From Piezodorus guildinii (Eukaryota; Arthropoda; Insecta; Hemiptera; Pentatomidae), in contig CM041292.1 in assembly GCA_023052935.1 (NCBI GenBank), positions 133,190,951-133,254,950 of the forward strand: a DNA stretch of 64,000 bases, read 5' to 3'. The notes beneath the pieces were generated by a model, which was given only the letters and a program-made list of their open reading frames with translations, made no database searches and was not told the origin of the DNA. This document shows, piece after piece, positions 12,311 to 22,932 of the stretch. Within the stretch, counting starts at the first letter, position 1, and every line of letters begins with the position of its first letter. The translations under genes were made by a program, and so were the position numbers.

Positions 12311-12330
12311 CCTTTGGTTTCGGTAAGATA

Positions 12331-13613
12331 TTTAATCGAGAATAGCTCCGAAATCCAATGATTTTTTAGAGTCATAAAGAAAAATTTAACTTTTTGCTAA
12401 AAATTAAATAAACAATTAAATTGAGCAATAATTTTACTTCAAAAAAAGAATTTAAGAAATTTATAAATATTCATAGTGAATACATAAGTATTTATAGACA
12501 GAACATGGCGATTCTCCAAAGTCATAAGGAAACAATGGACCATAAAAACCAAGGCAATTTGTACATTTTTCTGAGGAAAAACAAATTATTCTTTATCATG
12601 TAAACAATACGTGACCATAGTGCCTCTATCCTGTGTCGTTGTACATAGCACCCAAAAATATAATCGAATTAATAAATATAATGAATTTGCAATGCAATTA
12701 GTGATCTTGCAAGAAAATTATAAATGAAAATTTTTCCGAGATAAAAAAAAAATAAGCATATGAGATTTAATTAAACACAAAGTAACAAATATGAATTCGA
12801 TAACATTGAAAACAGCAATATGTATATGTTCAGTGCCAATGTTACACTGCATTAAATAATTCAAATGGAGTTATAACACTTCATACAGATGTATTAGTAT
12901 GTATTAATTTATGTATGTTTTATGTATATATGTATTAAAATGTATATATTATGTAATATTATGTATGTGTATATGTATAAGTTTAATAATTTTTTTCTCA
13001 GACATTCCATTTAAATATCGTAATAATTAGCTATAACCCATATTTGAAAATTGAAATTAAAAATTGTCCACAAGATGGAAATTTCTACAAGAATCATTAT
13101 GCGATTAGACTATATAAGAAAAAAGTTAAATTTGCTTGTATGATTTTTATTTATGACCGAACTTGTATTTATCTCTACTACAGGTTATTGTTTTGATTTG
13201 TTTGTTGTTGTTTTTATTAATTGTTATTTTCTTGAATATATTTAAATTTATTTATTTCCGATTTTATGTAATTTGACTTTATCATTATTTTCTGTAAATA
13301 TTGTATGAATGTGTACTACATCACTATAACTACTGTTCATTATGTAACAAATTGTAATATTTCTCAATAAATAATAAAAATAAAAAATAAAAAAATATAA
13401 GAAAAAAATGATGGTCGAAACTCGTTTACTAACTATTGTTTTTATAGCGCGCTAAAAGTTTTAGTTAATTTCGTAAGTTTGTTTTTATTAGTCTTTCCTG
13501 CAACTTAGGTGATGTTATATAAGGACCACAAATGTAGATAATACTCTTAACATCATCCTTATTATTATAGAACTTTTTTTTTGTTTGGAATAAAGCAAAC
13601 TTTATATTCAACA
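12331..13613. other. AT-rich region; possible LINE 3' end on plus strand
   Basis: No gene is supported. An ATGTAT-rich low-complexity segment lies at about 12890-12985. At about 13200-13400 a T-rich stretch with TGTAAATATTGTATGAATGTG leads into CAATAAATAATAAAAATAAAA near 13362-13395. This looks like a retrotransposon 3' UTR with a polyadenylation signal and A-rich tail, but no coding remnant precedes it. Confidence 0.4.
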
Positions 13614-13873
13614 TTGTGGATGTAATTAGTTGACCGTTGAGAATTACTGGAAGGAATTAGTCCGGGTGGCGGTCATTAAATGAAAACAACTAAATAGTTT
13701 CAACTATTTTATTGTTTGCCAACGTTTCGACCCCCTTTGTGGGTCATCATCAGGGCGCATGGTGGGAGAATGGAAACTGAAAGGGGTTCGAAACGTTGGG
13801 AAACAATAAAATAGTTGAAACTATTTAGTTGTTTCATTTAATGACCACCACCCGGACTAATTCCTTCCAGCAA
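13614..13873 (-). mobile_element. Hairpin element with hammerhead-like core (Penelope/retrozyme type), 13-bp flanking repeats
   Basis: The element has two inverted arms, 13647-13739 and 13779-13870 (about 92 bp, nearly perfect), with a 39-bp loop. The flanks carry a 13-bp direct repeat, TTTATATTCAACA, at 13601-13613 and 13874-13886, which looks like a TSD. On the minus strand the left arm plus loop reads CTGATGA, one extra base, a GACCC/GGGTC stem, then GAAA and CGTTGG. That is the order of a hammerhead ribozyme core. Penelope-like elements and retrozymes are known to carry such ribozymes. No protein is encoded, so it must be non-autonomous. An outer extension on the left (13614-13646) also occurs at the right end of the 50.8-kb relative. 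Confidence 0.65.
13725..13753 (-). ncRNA. Hammerhead-ribozyme-like core
   Basis: On the minus strand CTGATGA occupies 13753-13747. A single T (13746) and the 5-bp stem GACCC (13745-13741) with GGGTC (13733-13729) follow, then GAAA (13728-13725). The two conserved boxes and the stem II between them match the hammerhead arrangement. The extra base between CTGATGA and the stem, and the lack of an obvious separate stem III, mean self-cleavage is uncertain; it may be a relic or may need dimeric RNA. Confidence 0.45.
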
Positions 13874-15077
13874 TTTATATTCAACAATTTAACAATAGAA
13901 ATTATTATCTACAACAATTACTTAAATTTATCCGATTTTGGTTACAGTCATTACCTTCTATAGATTTTTATGTTAGATAATTTTTTTCCACAAATTCTTA
14001 GTTTTTCAACGCTATATATGACATCTATAAAAGTATTAAAAATAGTTTGATAAATACTTGAAAATAGAGTAGCAAGTTAAAATATCGCAGAAATGAAAAT
14101 AGAAAATGTTTAGAAAAAAACAAAAAAAAACATATAAATAAAATAAGATCAAAGGACATAAAATACAGATAACAGATCAATAATAGACAAGGAAAAGATC
14201 GAAATGTCATATAAGATGGAAAATACGATGATGGTTCATGAAAAATAAAGCTTCCAATCCAATAACATTCTTTACTTTTTCTTGGCTGGCATACTTGATA
14301 TTTGGTTGATAATTAAAACATCGAAAAATACGGTAGTATACAGTATGAATACGGTTTCCCAATCGTTAAAGAATTGTTTAATATATATATATTTTTTTTA
14401 ACTTACACAATAAATTATTGTCTCTATTTTAAAACAAATAAATCCTTACATATATATGTATATTTTAAAATATGTACACAAATTATCATTTGGTTAGACG
14501 AAACCGTTCTAGGGTGTACTTGATGAACCTTCCGACAAACATCGATTATTCCAAGCTAATCGCTTTCTAAAGGAGCTTCACTAGAACGGGCCTACCAACC
14601 GCAGGATTCTAAAATCTCCCGAAGGATACATTTTTCACTGCTAATGCTTCCCTGAAACCATTAAAAAACCCATAAAACTCAAAGGGTGGTCTTAGAGTTT
14701 GGAGAGGAGAGGGAGGTTCTAAGGTTTATATCTCAGCACTTCATGCAAGTGAATGAGACCTGCGTAGTTATTCTCGTTGCGATACCTTATTCTGAATTAT
14801 ACTCTTCACTGGCCATCAAACAGGTACAGTCTTATTTTATAGCGTCTAGTTTATGTCTCACTTCATCTATAATTGCACTAGTAGACTTAAAGACCATATA
14901 TATAAAATGAATCATGCAACTTAAAGAACTGTCTCAACTTAATTGTATTGATATTGATCTATTTCATAGATCCTTATTTTTTTATTCCATTAAAAGAAGG
15001 AAAAAATAATTATAATAAATCATCGATAACCTTGTTACTGTGTAAGCGTTAATATAATTATAATATATAAAGAACAC
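13874..15077. other. AT-rich region without recognised genes
   Basis: Nothing coding is supported. A slightly GC-richer patch at about 14495-14640 (contains CTAGAACGGGCCTACC) is unassigned. The open stretch at 14686-14910 has no recognisable domain. Confidence 0.45.
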
Positions 15078-16290
15078 AATTGAGACGTTGATTTCCAAAA
15101 GGTATTTGGCATATTTGTATACTATATGTTTAGTTTTATCTAAATCCTTCATCCGATGTTATCTAAAAACGTAGAAATCCTTTAAAAACGTATTTAAAAA
15201 TTTCATTTCATTCCAAAAGATACTAAATCCACAATTTCATTTCAAACAAAAAGGTACTAAAAACATTTCTTTCCAAAACGTACTATATCCTCTGTAAACA
15301 GATAATCTTTCATTTCATTTCCTCCCAAGAGGTACTATATTTCCTATTATACAGCAGAAGCACCTAACGCCGTGATATATCACCATTAATTTATCGTTTT
15401 CTTCATTTTATGCATTTTTATTGGTTCATTTAGTACTTCTAGAATCACTGCTATTATTTTGATCAATAGTTTTAATCTAATCGCCAGATTTTAGGTAGTT
15501 TTAAACAACTTAATTGTGGCTTCGGGTCTCATAGGTTCTCAATTACATTTTAAAAATTCACAGTATTTCCTCTTGCAGCTACATAAATTCGATATAAAAA
15601 TTTACAGGAGCTCACAATTTAACACAAAAATGGTATTTTATACAGCAAATGATTGGAATTAGATATCCCTAACATTGCTAAATATGAGAAGAAAGACCGT
15701 GTCTGATCTAACCTATTTTTTTTTTTTTTTAAAGGTAGAAGACCAAAATAAAAGTTTAAAAGTTATTAATTTATCAGCCTTAATAGTCAAAATTGTTTAC
15801 ACGTAGTTAATAATATAAATATATTTGTTACATTCACAGAAAGAATAAGTAAAAGTTCAAAACAAATTTCATAATTACATACTTTCTTATCATAGTGCCA
15901 AAAATAAATAAAACAATCAAGGAAAGATATTTCTCAGGGGAAGAATAAGGAAATATACATAAATAAATAATTAACTTTATAAAGACGTTAATCGTCGTTA
16001 ATGTATAGGGAAGATTATAGTGACTGTTACCAACTTATCGCGCGTTACATTTTCTAAAAAGCACTATATCCCTTTTAATTCTTTCCAAAAGTACTATATC
16101 CTTAAAAAGTCATGGAAAAAGAGCAATAATTTGGTAAAATGAGTAGTTGATACAGTAAAATCAACCTTATATTTTAATAAAAAAAGAATCACGTAAATTG
16201 GTTCAATAATAAATAAAAGACAGATTATTGGGTTTCCTGTAAAATTGCCTAAAGTGGATATAGTAACTTTTGGAAATCAACGTCTCAATT
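15078..16290. mobile_element. Unassigned TIR element with repeated subterminal motif
   Basis: The left end at 15078-15103 and the right end at about 16265-16290 are inverted copies of a sequence starting AATTGAGACGTTGATTTCC. Inside, a degenerate motif resembling TTTCCAAAAGGTACTATATCC-type text recurs in direct orientation at about 15213, 15252, 15276, 15330, 16049 and 16083; the right terminal repeat carries it inverted (GGATATAGTAACTTTTGG). No transposase or other long ORF is present across 1.2 kb. TIRs plus subterminal repeats suggest a non-autonomous DNA transposon, with the motif possibly bound by transposase. I found no clear TSD and cannot assign a superfamily. Confidence 0.55.
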
Positions 16291-16329
16291 AAGCATATTT
16301 ATTCTTTGATTTGGGCATTCGTAACAGAA

Positions 16330-16835
16330 GAGAGTCACTAAGAAAACATCAGTGCACAGATCGGCTATCCTACCTTTTCTACACATCTAATTCATCGACC
16401 CTCACATCAAAGCTTGAGTACCAGATCCAGGATATGCAGATGAGGTACGTAAGGTAAGTTGAAGGAAAGACTAGAAAATATAGGATACGAAATACGACTA
16501 TCAGATCAAACCTTGAGGTACAAAGTTGTGTGCAGGTACAAGTGTGCTGGAAACCATTCTAAAGGAACATTATTGGGATTGTTATGCCACCTTCACAGAA
16601 TGAATCCGGGTAAGACTGGTAGGATGAATTATGAGACAAAAATAGATGGAAGAAGGCCTTAAAGAAGACTTCGGACAACCTGGCAAAAACGTATAAAGAA
16701 GGCTTTCAGGAAGCGTGTGCTAGATTGGAAGAGAAGAAGAGAGCAATAAAGGGATATGTGGTTCAAGCTCTACGGAGGACATCCTCAAACTACGCAGCGG
16801 TAGAGAGGACAAGACTATGATGATGATGATTTGGA
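16330..16835 (+). pseudogene. 3' tail of a LINE (RTE-like) ending in (GAT)n
   Basis: Broken frames encode a C-terminal LINE tail: LLCHLHRMNPGKTGR, then after a stop RTTWQKRIKKAFRKR and LDWKRR, and in the last part KLYGGHPQTTQR. The sequence closes with a (GAT)n/(ATG)n tract at about 16817-16830. The pattern of a basic RP-rich linker followed by W(E/Q)xxI is common to the C-terminus of several insect non-LTR families. No RT domain remains, so this is a 5'-truncated, decayed insertion. Confidence 0.55.
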
Positions 16836-16841
16836 TTCACT

Positions 16842-17105
16842 GTGCCAAAAATTATAATAAAAATTAGAGCCAGAAATAAAGGCATTAATAGCAAACTCAC
16901 AATTAACTATGAATCAAACGATGGGGAACAAAGAATAAAATCCAAAAAGAAAACAGTTATGAAAATTTTATTTCCAACCAGCAAGAGAAGTTTCAAAAGT
17001 TCAGTGAAAAATCATTTACAGTTTAAAAGAGCTTTGGTTCGGAAGCAGGACAATCCCATTAGCTACGGGAGCATTTTTATAAAAGTTTGGTCTTGAAAAT
17101 AATCA
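16842..17105 (+). pseudogene. Diverged R2-clade C-terminal remnant (copy 2)
   Basis: This is a degraded relative of 24566-25310. LTINYESNDGEQ near 16896-16930 parallels PTIRYETNDQEQ of the other copy, within the restriction-like endonuclease region. Near 17030-17090 a frame reads LWFGSR followed by TIPLATGAFL, paralleling LWFGSRG and AIPVATRPFL. The conserved motifs are split among frames by indels. The sequence directly follows the (GAT)n end of another LINE tail, suggesting nested insertions. Confidence 0.5.
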
Positions 17106-17424
17106 TATAGAGATAAAATTCAGCTAGATAAGATTTTTAATTTCAAAATTATAGCCATATTGTATATATTATGTAGATGATTTTTTTGTATTTTTTACAG
17201 ATAAATAATAAAGATATTAGTGTACTAAAAATTAATATAATAAATTTATGCAAAATAGGACCCTCTTTTAATAAAATATTTTTATCCAGCATGATTACTG
17301 TCAGAAAACTAAGTATGTTTTGTTAATAATTTTGAATTAACATAATATTTTATTCACATTTATTAGATTAAATATAAAAAGTTAAAAAAACGAATAAAAA
17401 AATAGAAATGTTTAGGATTTGTAT
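17106..17424. other. AT-rich stretch
   Basis: I see no gene or delimited repeat. It is very AT-rich and lies between two LINE tails. Confidence 0.5.
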
Positions 17425-17700
17425 CATCGTTTGAGGTAATCAGATGCTATGTCTAGGACATGTAGCATTTATTCCAGGGAATCTATTTCAGAACACCTTT
17501 TCTAGAACTGTCATGATGGTAGATGTAGAAGAGGAACACCGCCTATAAGGTGTCAGGACGAAGTGGGAAAACGTCTTAAAGAAAATTAACGTCAGAAGAT
17601 GGAGCATACTCACCTGGCATAAGAGAGAATGGAGAAGAGTAGTAACAGAGGTCAGGGTTCTTGTAGGACTATTGTGCCAAAAATATATTTTTTAAAAATT
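17425..17700 (+). pseudogene. 3' tail of another LINE
   Basis: Broken frames give CLGHVAFIPGNLF, then VRTKWENVLKKINVRRW and KREWRRVVTEVRVLVGL. The order of a GHV start, a W(E/Q)xxxxKDL-like block and a closing WRRVVTEARVLVGL block is common at the C-terminus of insect RTE/I-type LINE proteins. Stops and a frameshift inactivate it. Only the last part of ORF2 is present. Confidence 0.5.
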
Positions 17701-18234
17701 AATAGGATTAAATAAAAAAGATATTTTTTTTTTATATTTAAAACAATAACGAAAAGTAAGGTCTTGGTTCACATTTATTCATGCAAAATACTGATTTTAA
17801 TTTCAGCTGTAGATAATTGACCTTTTACCTCATGATACAGACTTATACCAAATAAAGAGCGAATACTTATATAGCGATGCTATGTATCTATCAATAACCG
17901 CGGAGATGATTATTTAAATACCATATAATAAAAAATTCTATATGTATGTAAAAGAAGAGAAGGTGCAAAAAGTCAGTGGTTAAGTTGGTAGACCGCAGGA
18001 CTGCATTAAATACGATTTTATTGATTCACTTTTTGAGCTACTTGTTGATCATAATTTAATTATATATACGTTACTTTCCCAAACTCGTTTTTTTTTAGTT
18101 TATCCATCGTTTTGTATTTAAGCAAACAAAAATACTTTTATCAATCAGCATACTACTAACTGTCCATCCACATCCAAGATATCGATATCCTTGGAATGAG
18201 AATATAAGAAATATATAATTTAAATTGTAATTAT
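17701..18234. other. AT-rich stretch with a weak tRNA-like patch
   Basis: No gene is supported. A segment near 17968-18005 (GTCAGTGGTTAAGTTGGTAG) resembles a tRNA box A but lacks a matching box B downstream, so I do not call a tRNA or SINE. Confidence 0.45.
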
Positions 18235-18770
18235 CCGCACACAAGACTGCAACAAAAGAAACTACTCGTTGATTAGGATTACTTTAACACTGGACAGACG
18301 CTGTAATCTTTCAATTAACGATAAAAGACTCATTTATATTGCCATCATAAGGCCTATCTGGAATCACGGAGTTGAGCTTTGGGGCTCTACTAAACCATCA
18401 TATTCTTTCCGTATTCAATCCTTACAATCCAAAATCCTTTGAACAATCGTAAATGCTCCTTACCATGTCACGAATAAACTCATCTCTAAAGACCTTTATG
18501 TTCCATATATTCCTAATTTGGGCAGAACTAGGTGTCAATCCTTTCATGACAAAACTCCCCTCCCACTCTCACCCACTAGTTTCAATCCTCCGAGGCGTCT
18601 AAAAACAAGATGGCCTCGAGAGACCATCTAGTTCAGGTTACCTATAGGAGTGCTGCCAATGAGCAGTCTCTCCTCGTGTCTTTTGGATGTATTTAATCTC
18701 ACATCCTATTTACTTGATTTATTAACCAATACAGTTGTAAATATCAACAAATATATAAATTAAAAAAAAA
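18235..18770 (+). pseudogene. Jockey-clade LINE C-terminal tail with poly(A)
   Basis: One frame reads RPIWNHGVELWGSTKPS near 18352-18402, then VNAPYHVTNKLISKDLYVP (after one stop) and RRLKTRWPRE near 18592-18625. It ends in an A-rich tract at about 18755-18771. The WNHG/WTYG...LWG...NAPWYV...DL order is the usual end of jockey ORF2 downstream of RT. At least two in-frame stops are visible. It is a 5'-truncated plus-strand insertion. Confidence 0.7.
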
Positions 18771-19435
18771 ATGTTATTTTTTTATTTTTTTTAAATTTTA
18801 TTTATTTTTGCATGTTTCCGTCAAAAGGAATGGCAATATACATCGTTGGAAGTGAGCTGCATTATCTGATTGTGAATCCTAGCCTGAACTGATGGAGGAG
18901 CTAACAACCCCAGCGCACGCACAACCCTCGTCAATCCGTGCCGTACCTAGCGGTGCTCTCTTGCCCTTACGGCTCTTGTCGTCTCGTTAATACCAGCTTA
19001 GTGCAGGCAGTTACCCTATCATGCTCATTTCGTTAAACGGGGATTACTTGCCGGCTTTCAGGCGGGTTTTACTGACATACAGCGGATTACAAGAGGATCG
19101 AATAAAATTAAATTACATTTCGTTGTAGAATAGAATAGAATATAAAATAATTTTTATTCTGGGAAAGGTTTTCTTAAGAACAACAAATTAAAATTAAGGT
19201 GTACAATGTATCTGGCAAAAAGACCAAATGATCATGATTAATTCTTATTTAGATTGGTGTGAGAAGTTTCCAAAGAAGAAATATATCTATACAATAAAAC
19301 AAAGGAATCAAATAATAAACTTCTATTAGATACACATATTTTTTTAACAAAACTAAATTCAAAAATAAATTAATTGATTTACTAACTTAGGTATGAGCAA
19401 TAAATAATATATATTTCTTATAATAAAAATCTTAT
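18771..19435. other. Intergenic region containing a GC-rich island of unknown origin
   Basis: The segment at about 18870-19090 is clearly GC-richer than its surroundings and contains CGTGCCGTACCTAGCGGTG and TTGCCGGCTTTCAGGCGGG. It has no open frame I recognise and could be an untranslated part of a transposon. The rest is AT-rich. Confidence 0.4.
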
Positions 19436-19439
19436 ATTT

Positions 19440-19945
19440 AATATAAAATATCAGTATTGTTGAGCATCTGTTTGGGAATACAGAAGGTATTGGAACAGTT
19501 GGGACTTAAATGATGATAGAGAAGAAGCATGAAGGATATGAGTAGGTAGGGAACTCCAGAGATTAGTAGAACAGACAAGAAAGGAATGATCAAAAATTGC
19601 TGTTCTATGGGTAGAAATTTGACCTTTACAGAATGCCGAGACCTTGTTTGGAGGGAGTGGACTAACGATTTAAGTTGTAGATGACTGCAGATATATGAAT
19701 GCAGCTAGGTATTAATGGTTTGGTAAAGGTATGATCCTAGGTAATATTATCTTCGAATTAGGAGAAAGAGCCACTTTAACTCGCCGTATAAATGGGTCAC
19801 ATGAGACCTCTTCGGAGTGCTGAGGACAAATCTTAAAAATATGTTCATAATCCGCTTTATCCAATTCTCAATCACTGTCGAAAGGTTACCACGATATACA
19901 AAGCAGCAATAGTCAAAGTTAGGAAAAACAAGGGTACTTATTTAA
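19440..19945 (-). pseudogene. LINE reverse transcriptase C-terminal remnant
   Basis: On the minus strand, FDYCCFVYRGNLSTVIENW near 19910-19850 and HVTHLYGELKWL near 19800 resemble the RT thumb of LINEs. After frameshifts, HRTAIFDHSFLVCSTNLW followed by SLPTHIL lies near 19615-19525. The block with a hydrophobic SFLV, a LWSSLP and a closing FK...L is the usual end of RNase H-less LINE proteins such as CR1/L2/jockey-like families. I cannot assign the clade. It is interrupted by several stops, and a (TA)n tract adjoins it. Confidence 0.55.
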
Positions 19946-19951
19946 TATTTG

Positions 19952-19954
<3 letters not shown>

Positions 19955-20017
<63 letters not shown>
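19955..20017. repeat. (TA)n microsatellite
   Basis: An uninterrupted run of TA dinucleotides of about 60 bases. Confidence 0.95.
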
Positions 20018-20021
<4 letters not shown>

Positions 20022-20929
20022 AATATTTGTTTACATATTAAAAAAAGAAGTGTAAACTGAAAAAAAATCCCCTAATATACCAGTTCACCCTATTAGAATC
20101 CATTTTGTCGTCATAAACATGTCTTTAGAGTATTTCTAATGACCTAGTATATGTGAGGGGCATAAATTTTCAAATTATTGAATTAAGGAGAGCCAGTTTT
20201 CGTAACATACACTAATACTTGACCGATTAAACTGTTTTGTTTTCTTTTCTTTTTTCGCGGATTATTTATATCTTAAGGCACATTAAAATTTTTATTTAAA
20301 TTGATACTAACAAAGAACTTGATTCTATTTAACACAAATCGGCTATGCAAACGTACAGTGTAGTCTCGGAATGTAAAAGTGAGGGCCATTTTATTCGATC
20401 TAGAATTTACGTAATTTATATTATATAATTATTTAAGTGTATGTATGTTTGTCTGTGTGTGTGTATGTGTATATATATATAAACACACAACCACATATAT
20501 ACATGTGTCTATATATACATACACAAGAGTCTTGAGGTCCAGTAAATAATGTATAGGCTACGTTTTGAAAATCCATTGTTTCTATATTCCTGCAAATGCA
20601 CATGCACACATGCATGCAGTAATAATACAAAGTTCAACATTATGTATAGACATATGATATTGGTAAACTAATATCAAACCACACAAAAATAAATCATTAA
20701 AACTGTACCACTGCATCCATGTAGCTTCTGTTTCTTAGTCAATAGTCGTGAAGGAGCTTATTCAACCAAGATGCAACCGAGGTAATTAGAATTAAATAAA
20801 TCCCTATTAAGAATATTAACTTTATAAAAAAGCTGAATGAGCCCTAGAAGCATCTTCCACCCAAGGTCCGATTCTTGGCAAAATTAAGTCATTTCTGTTA
20901 CATATTGAACCTAAAACGTAGCTCTTGCC
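20018..20929. other. AT-rich region with a TG/TA-rich patch
   Basis: No gene is supported. A purine/pyrimidine-alternating TGTGTGTATGTGTATATATA patch lies around 20452-20520. Open stretches over it are low-complexity artefacts. Confidence 0.5.
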
Positions 20930-21177
20930 GTTAATAATAGACTTTGTTTTTGTTTTTTTGTCCACCCCTACCTCGCCTTTGAAGGCTATACGGGGGTTCT
21001 CTCGGGCCAGGGGGTGAGGGCGGGGGATATATGCCGAGATAAAATCCCCCAGCACGAGAGTCGAACTCGTAATTATTTGGTTTTCACTTTTTGGTTATCT
21101 GTTGCTAGGCAACGCGTGCTCACAGCAACGTGCGCTAACACGCTCGGCAACCCCGCCCCCATGTTAATAATAGACTT
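20930..21177 (-). mobile_element. tRNA-derived SINE (Ser/Leu-like head) with 15-bp TSD
   Basis: A 218-bp GC-rich insert (20945-21162) is bounded by perfect 15-bp direct repeats GTTAATAATAGACTT at 20930-20944 and 21163-21177. On the minus strand it starts with GGGGTTGCCGAGCGTGTTAG, which fits a pol III box A. About 80 bases further on it has GAGTTCGACTCTCG, a good box B. The long spacing suggests a tRNA with a large variable arm (Ser or Leu type) or extra sequence between the boxes. It ends in a CAAAAAAACAAAAACA tail at the left border. A TSD plus A-rich tail indicates LINE-driven insertion. It encodes no protein. Confidence 0.75.
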
Positions 21178-21823
21178 CTCTAACAACTATGATGATCTTC
21201 TAGTGGATCCAGTACCTTTAAAAAAACTTTTTCCTTCTTATTTTTGAGCTCTTAGGACTACGAAGATTGGAATAATTCAAATATTCCGAAAATAACTAAC
21301 AGATAGATCAGATTTTATCCTTTACTAATGTAATGAACTAGGAATATAATATAATAAAATAGCGATATTTATTATATTCATGTTATATTATTTATTATGA
21401 TTATTATTCTAAGGTCTAGTACTCGTATTTTATATGTCCCCCCTTAAGATCGGACTGTTGTCATTTCCTTCATGCCTTACAGTGCTAGAACCTTCGCTTT
21501 AGTGCTGGCCGGAAACTGCCACTGTAAAACGGTCAGACGGTGTTCCGTTGGAGACTTGCTTTTATCCTATCGGAGGTTAACTCTTAGAGACCTTCTTTAG
21601 TGCCCAGCTGTGCTTATTCCCCGCCCTTTCTCTCAATCGATTCCATTCTAATTAAAAGAGGGGATGGATCTCAGTCAGCGTTAGTAGAATTGTGTGGAGC
21701 TAAAACTAAAAAGAATCGTTTTAGTATAAAACAAGCATCTGGGTAGTGTTCAAGTTTACAAACCCAATTGATTAATTTGAGTACATTATTTATTTTAAAT
21801 AGGATATAAAATAGTTGACCTGG
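21178..21823. other. Intergenic with moderately GC-rich patch
   Basis: The part at about 21435-21700 is more GC-rich (contains CTGGCCGGAAACTGCC and CGGTCAGACGGTGTTCCG) and may derive from an unrecognised repeat. No open frame with a known domain is visible. Confidence 0.4.
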
Positions 21824-22932
21824 TAAAGAATATAAAATATATGATAGTTAGGATATCAGTACAAACATATGAGGAAATAGTAATAACTATTTATTAACCA
21901 AAGTTTCGAACACGTGGGTTTTCATCCCATGCAAAAGTCCAGAAGCAACTGCGTCATCATAACAGATTAACTTAGCATTTTGACTCTTGCCTGGAAGCCC
22001 TGATCAGGACGTAGAAACGCCCTGGTAGAAAGAAACGTTGGATACTAAATAGTTTTTCACTATTTTCTAATATATTTTTTTCGTCACTCGAACTACCACA
22101 TCCTTCAAATTTATTTTTAATAATTCTTGAATCAACAGAAGTAGCAACCTTTCAAATGCAAGAGGAGCTGAATCGAGTCAATCTCATCGGCGAGAATTAA
22201 AACTTGAAAATATTTTAAAGATAAAAAAATAACAAGAATACACTTAACTTTCTTTAGCCTTCCAATATTCTATTTTTGAGAAAAAATAATATTTATGAAA
22301 AAGAGTAGGCGACACTTTTTCTCGTACTTCGTTTAGCAAAAGAGTTGTGAAGAAAATATTGAGAAAGAAAAACCAGAAATTTCGTCCCACTATTTTCTCG
22401 AAAGAAAGGGTGGTAACGACCCAGAAAATAGAGAATCAAGGATAGAAGGAATAGGATCAGCTGTTTATGGTAACGATCCATAAATTCACCTTAAACTTAA
22501 GTAACAAGTAACATTTTCTTGTCTTCTATATTTTATTACTGAAACATGATACTTTAGTTTTCTTGGAGATTAACTTTCAAGTGCTTTAGACATTTTTAAA
22601 AAAGATTTCTTTAAGGAGAGAAAAAAATAAAGTAGAAAAAAAAAGTATCCAATCTCTGAGAAAACTCACTCAAGCCGAAATGTTTTCATTAAACTGCTGC
22701 TTCAGGACTAGCATTGAACAATCAAGAACAGCTTATAAGCCCCGCGTAATTAATTCTTGTTCTCAATAAAGGCAAGGTTAAATAAATTTTAAGCCCTAAA
22801 AAAAGTAATTAAGAGCTTATGTTCTTAAAAAAACTAATCATCGGACTTTTATAACTTTTAGAGGCCCAATAAAAAGTCTTTATGTTAAGCCATCTAGCAT
22901 TTCTTTTTCTTTTTTTTTATTACAACCAACTT
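21824..22932. repeat. 1.1-kb tandem duplication, unit 1
   Basis: This unit is followed immediately by a near-identical copy at 22933-24042. I noticed only two differences: a 2-base insertion near 22991 in the second copy, and CACTCAAGCC versus CACACAAGCC (about 22668 and 23778). Each unit carries one hairpin element near its left end and ends with an AAGTAATTAAGAGC...TTACAACCAACTT segment. No real gene is present; the 62-residue open stretch in each unit is incidental. Confidence 0.9.
21871..22090. mobile_element. Hairpin element relic with hammerhead-like boxes (in tandem unit 1)
   Basis: The left arm (GGAAATAGTAATAACTATTTATTAACCAAAGTTTCGAA-type text) and the right arm (AGAAACGTTGGATACTAAATAG to about 22070) are inverted relatives of each other and of the 13.6-kb element. 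On the plus strand CTGATCA (22000-22006) and GAAAC (22014-22018) are a decayed form of the hammerhead boxes. On the minus strand the left arm has GATGA...TTCGAAAC. A T-run and TCGTCACTCG close the right side, as at 31119. It is likely an old member of the same family. Confidence 0.45.

Larger units (their letters stand above)
8795..12330 (-). mobile_element. Dead jockey-clade non-LTR retrotransposon
   Basis: Minus-strand remains follow the standard jockey order: gag-like ORF1 (from about 12310), endonuclease (from about 11420), RT (about 10685 to 9560) and an RT C-terminal tail ending near 8905 with a RRRLKRSWMRD motif. A 3' UTR-like segment then runs to about 8795; a relative of it occurs alone at 32080-32185. 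Internal deletions removed most of the ORF1 zinc-knuckle region and the second half of the endonuclease. Several stops break the RT. It is related to, but not the same as, the intact element at 60.5 kb. Confidence 0.8.

Noticed and set aside
17968..18005. Possible tRNA or SINE promoter
   Set aside because: The box A-like text has no box B at suitable distance.
20433..20630. 65-residue open stretch rich in Tyr/Thr/His
   Set aside because: It is a translation of TG/TA-rich simple sequence.
22293..22481. 62-residue frame present in both tandem units
   Set aside because: It has no domain and no conservation beyond the duplicated DNA; the copies are identical because the duplication is recent.
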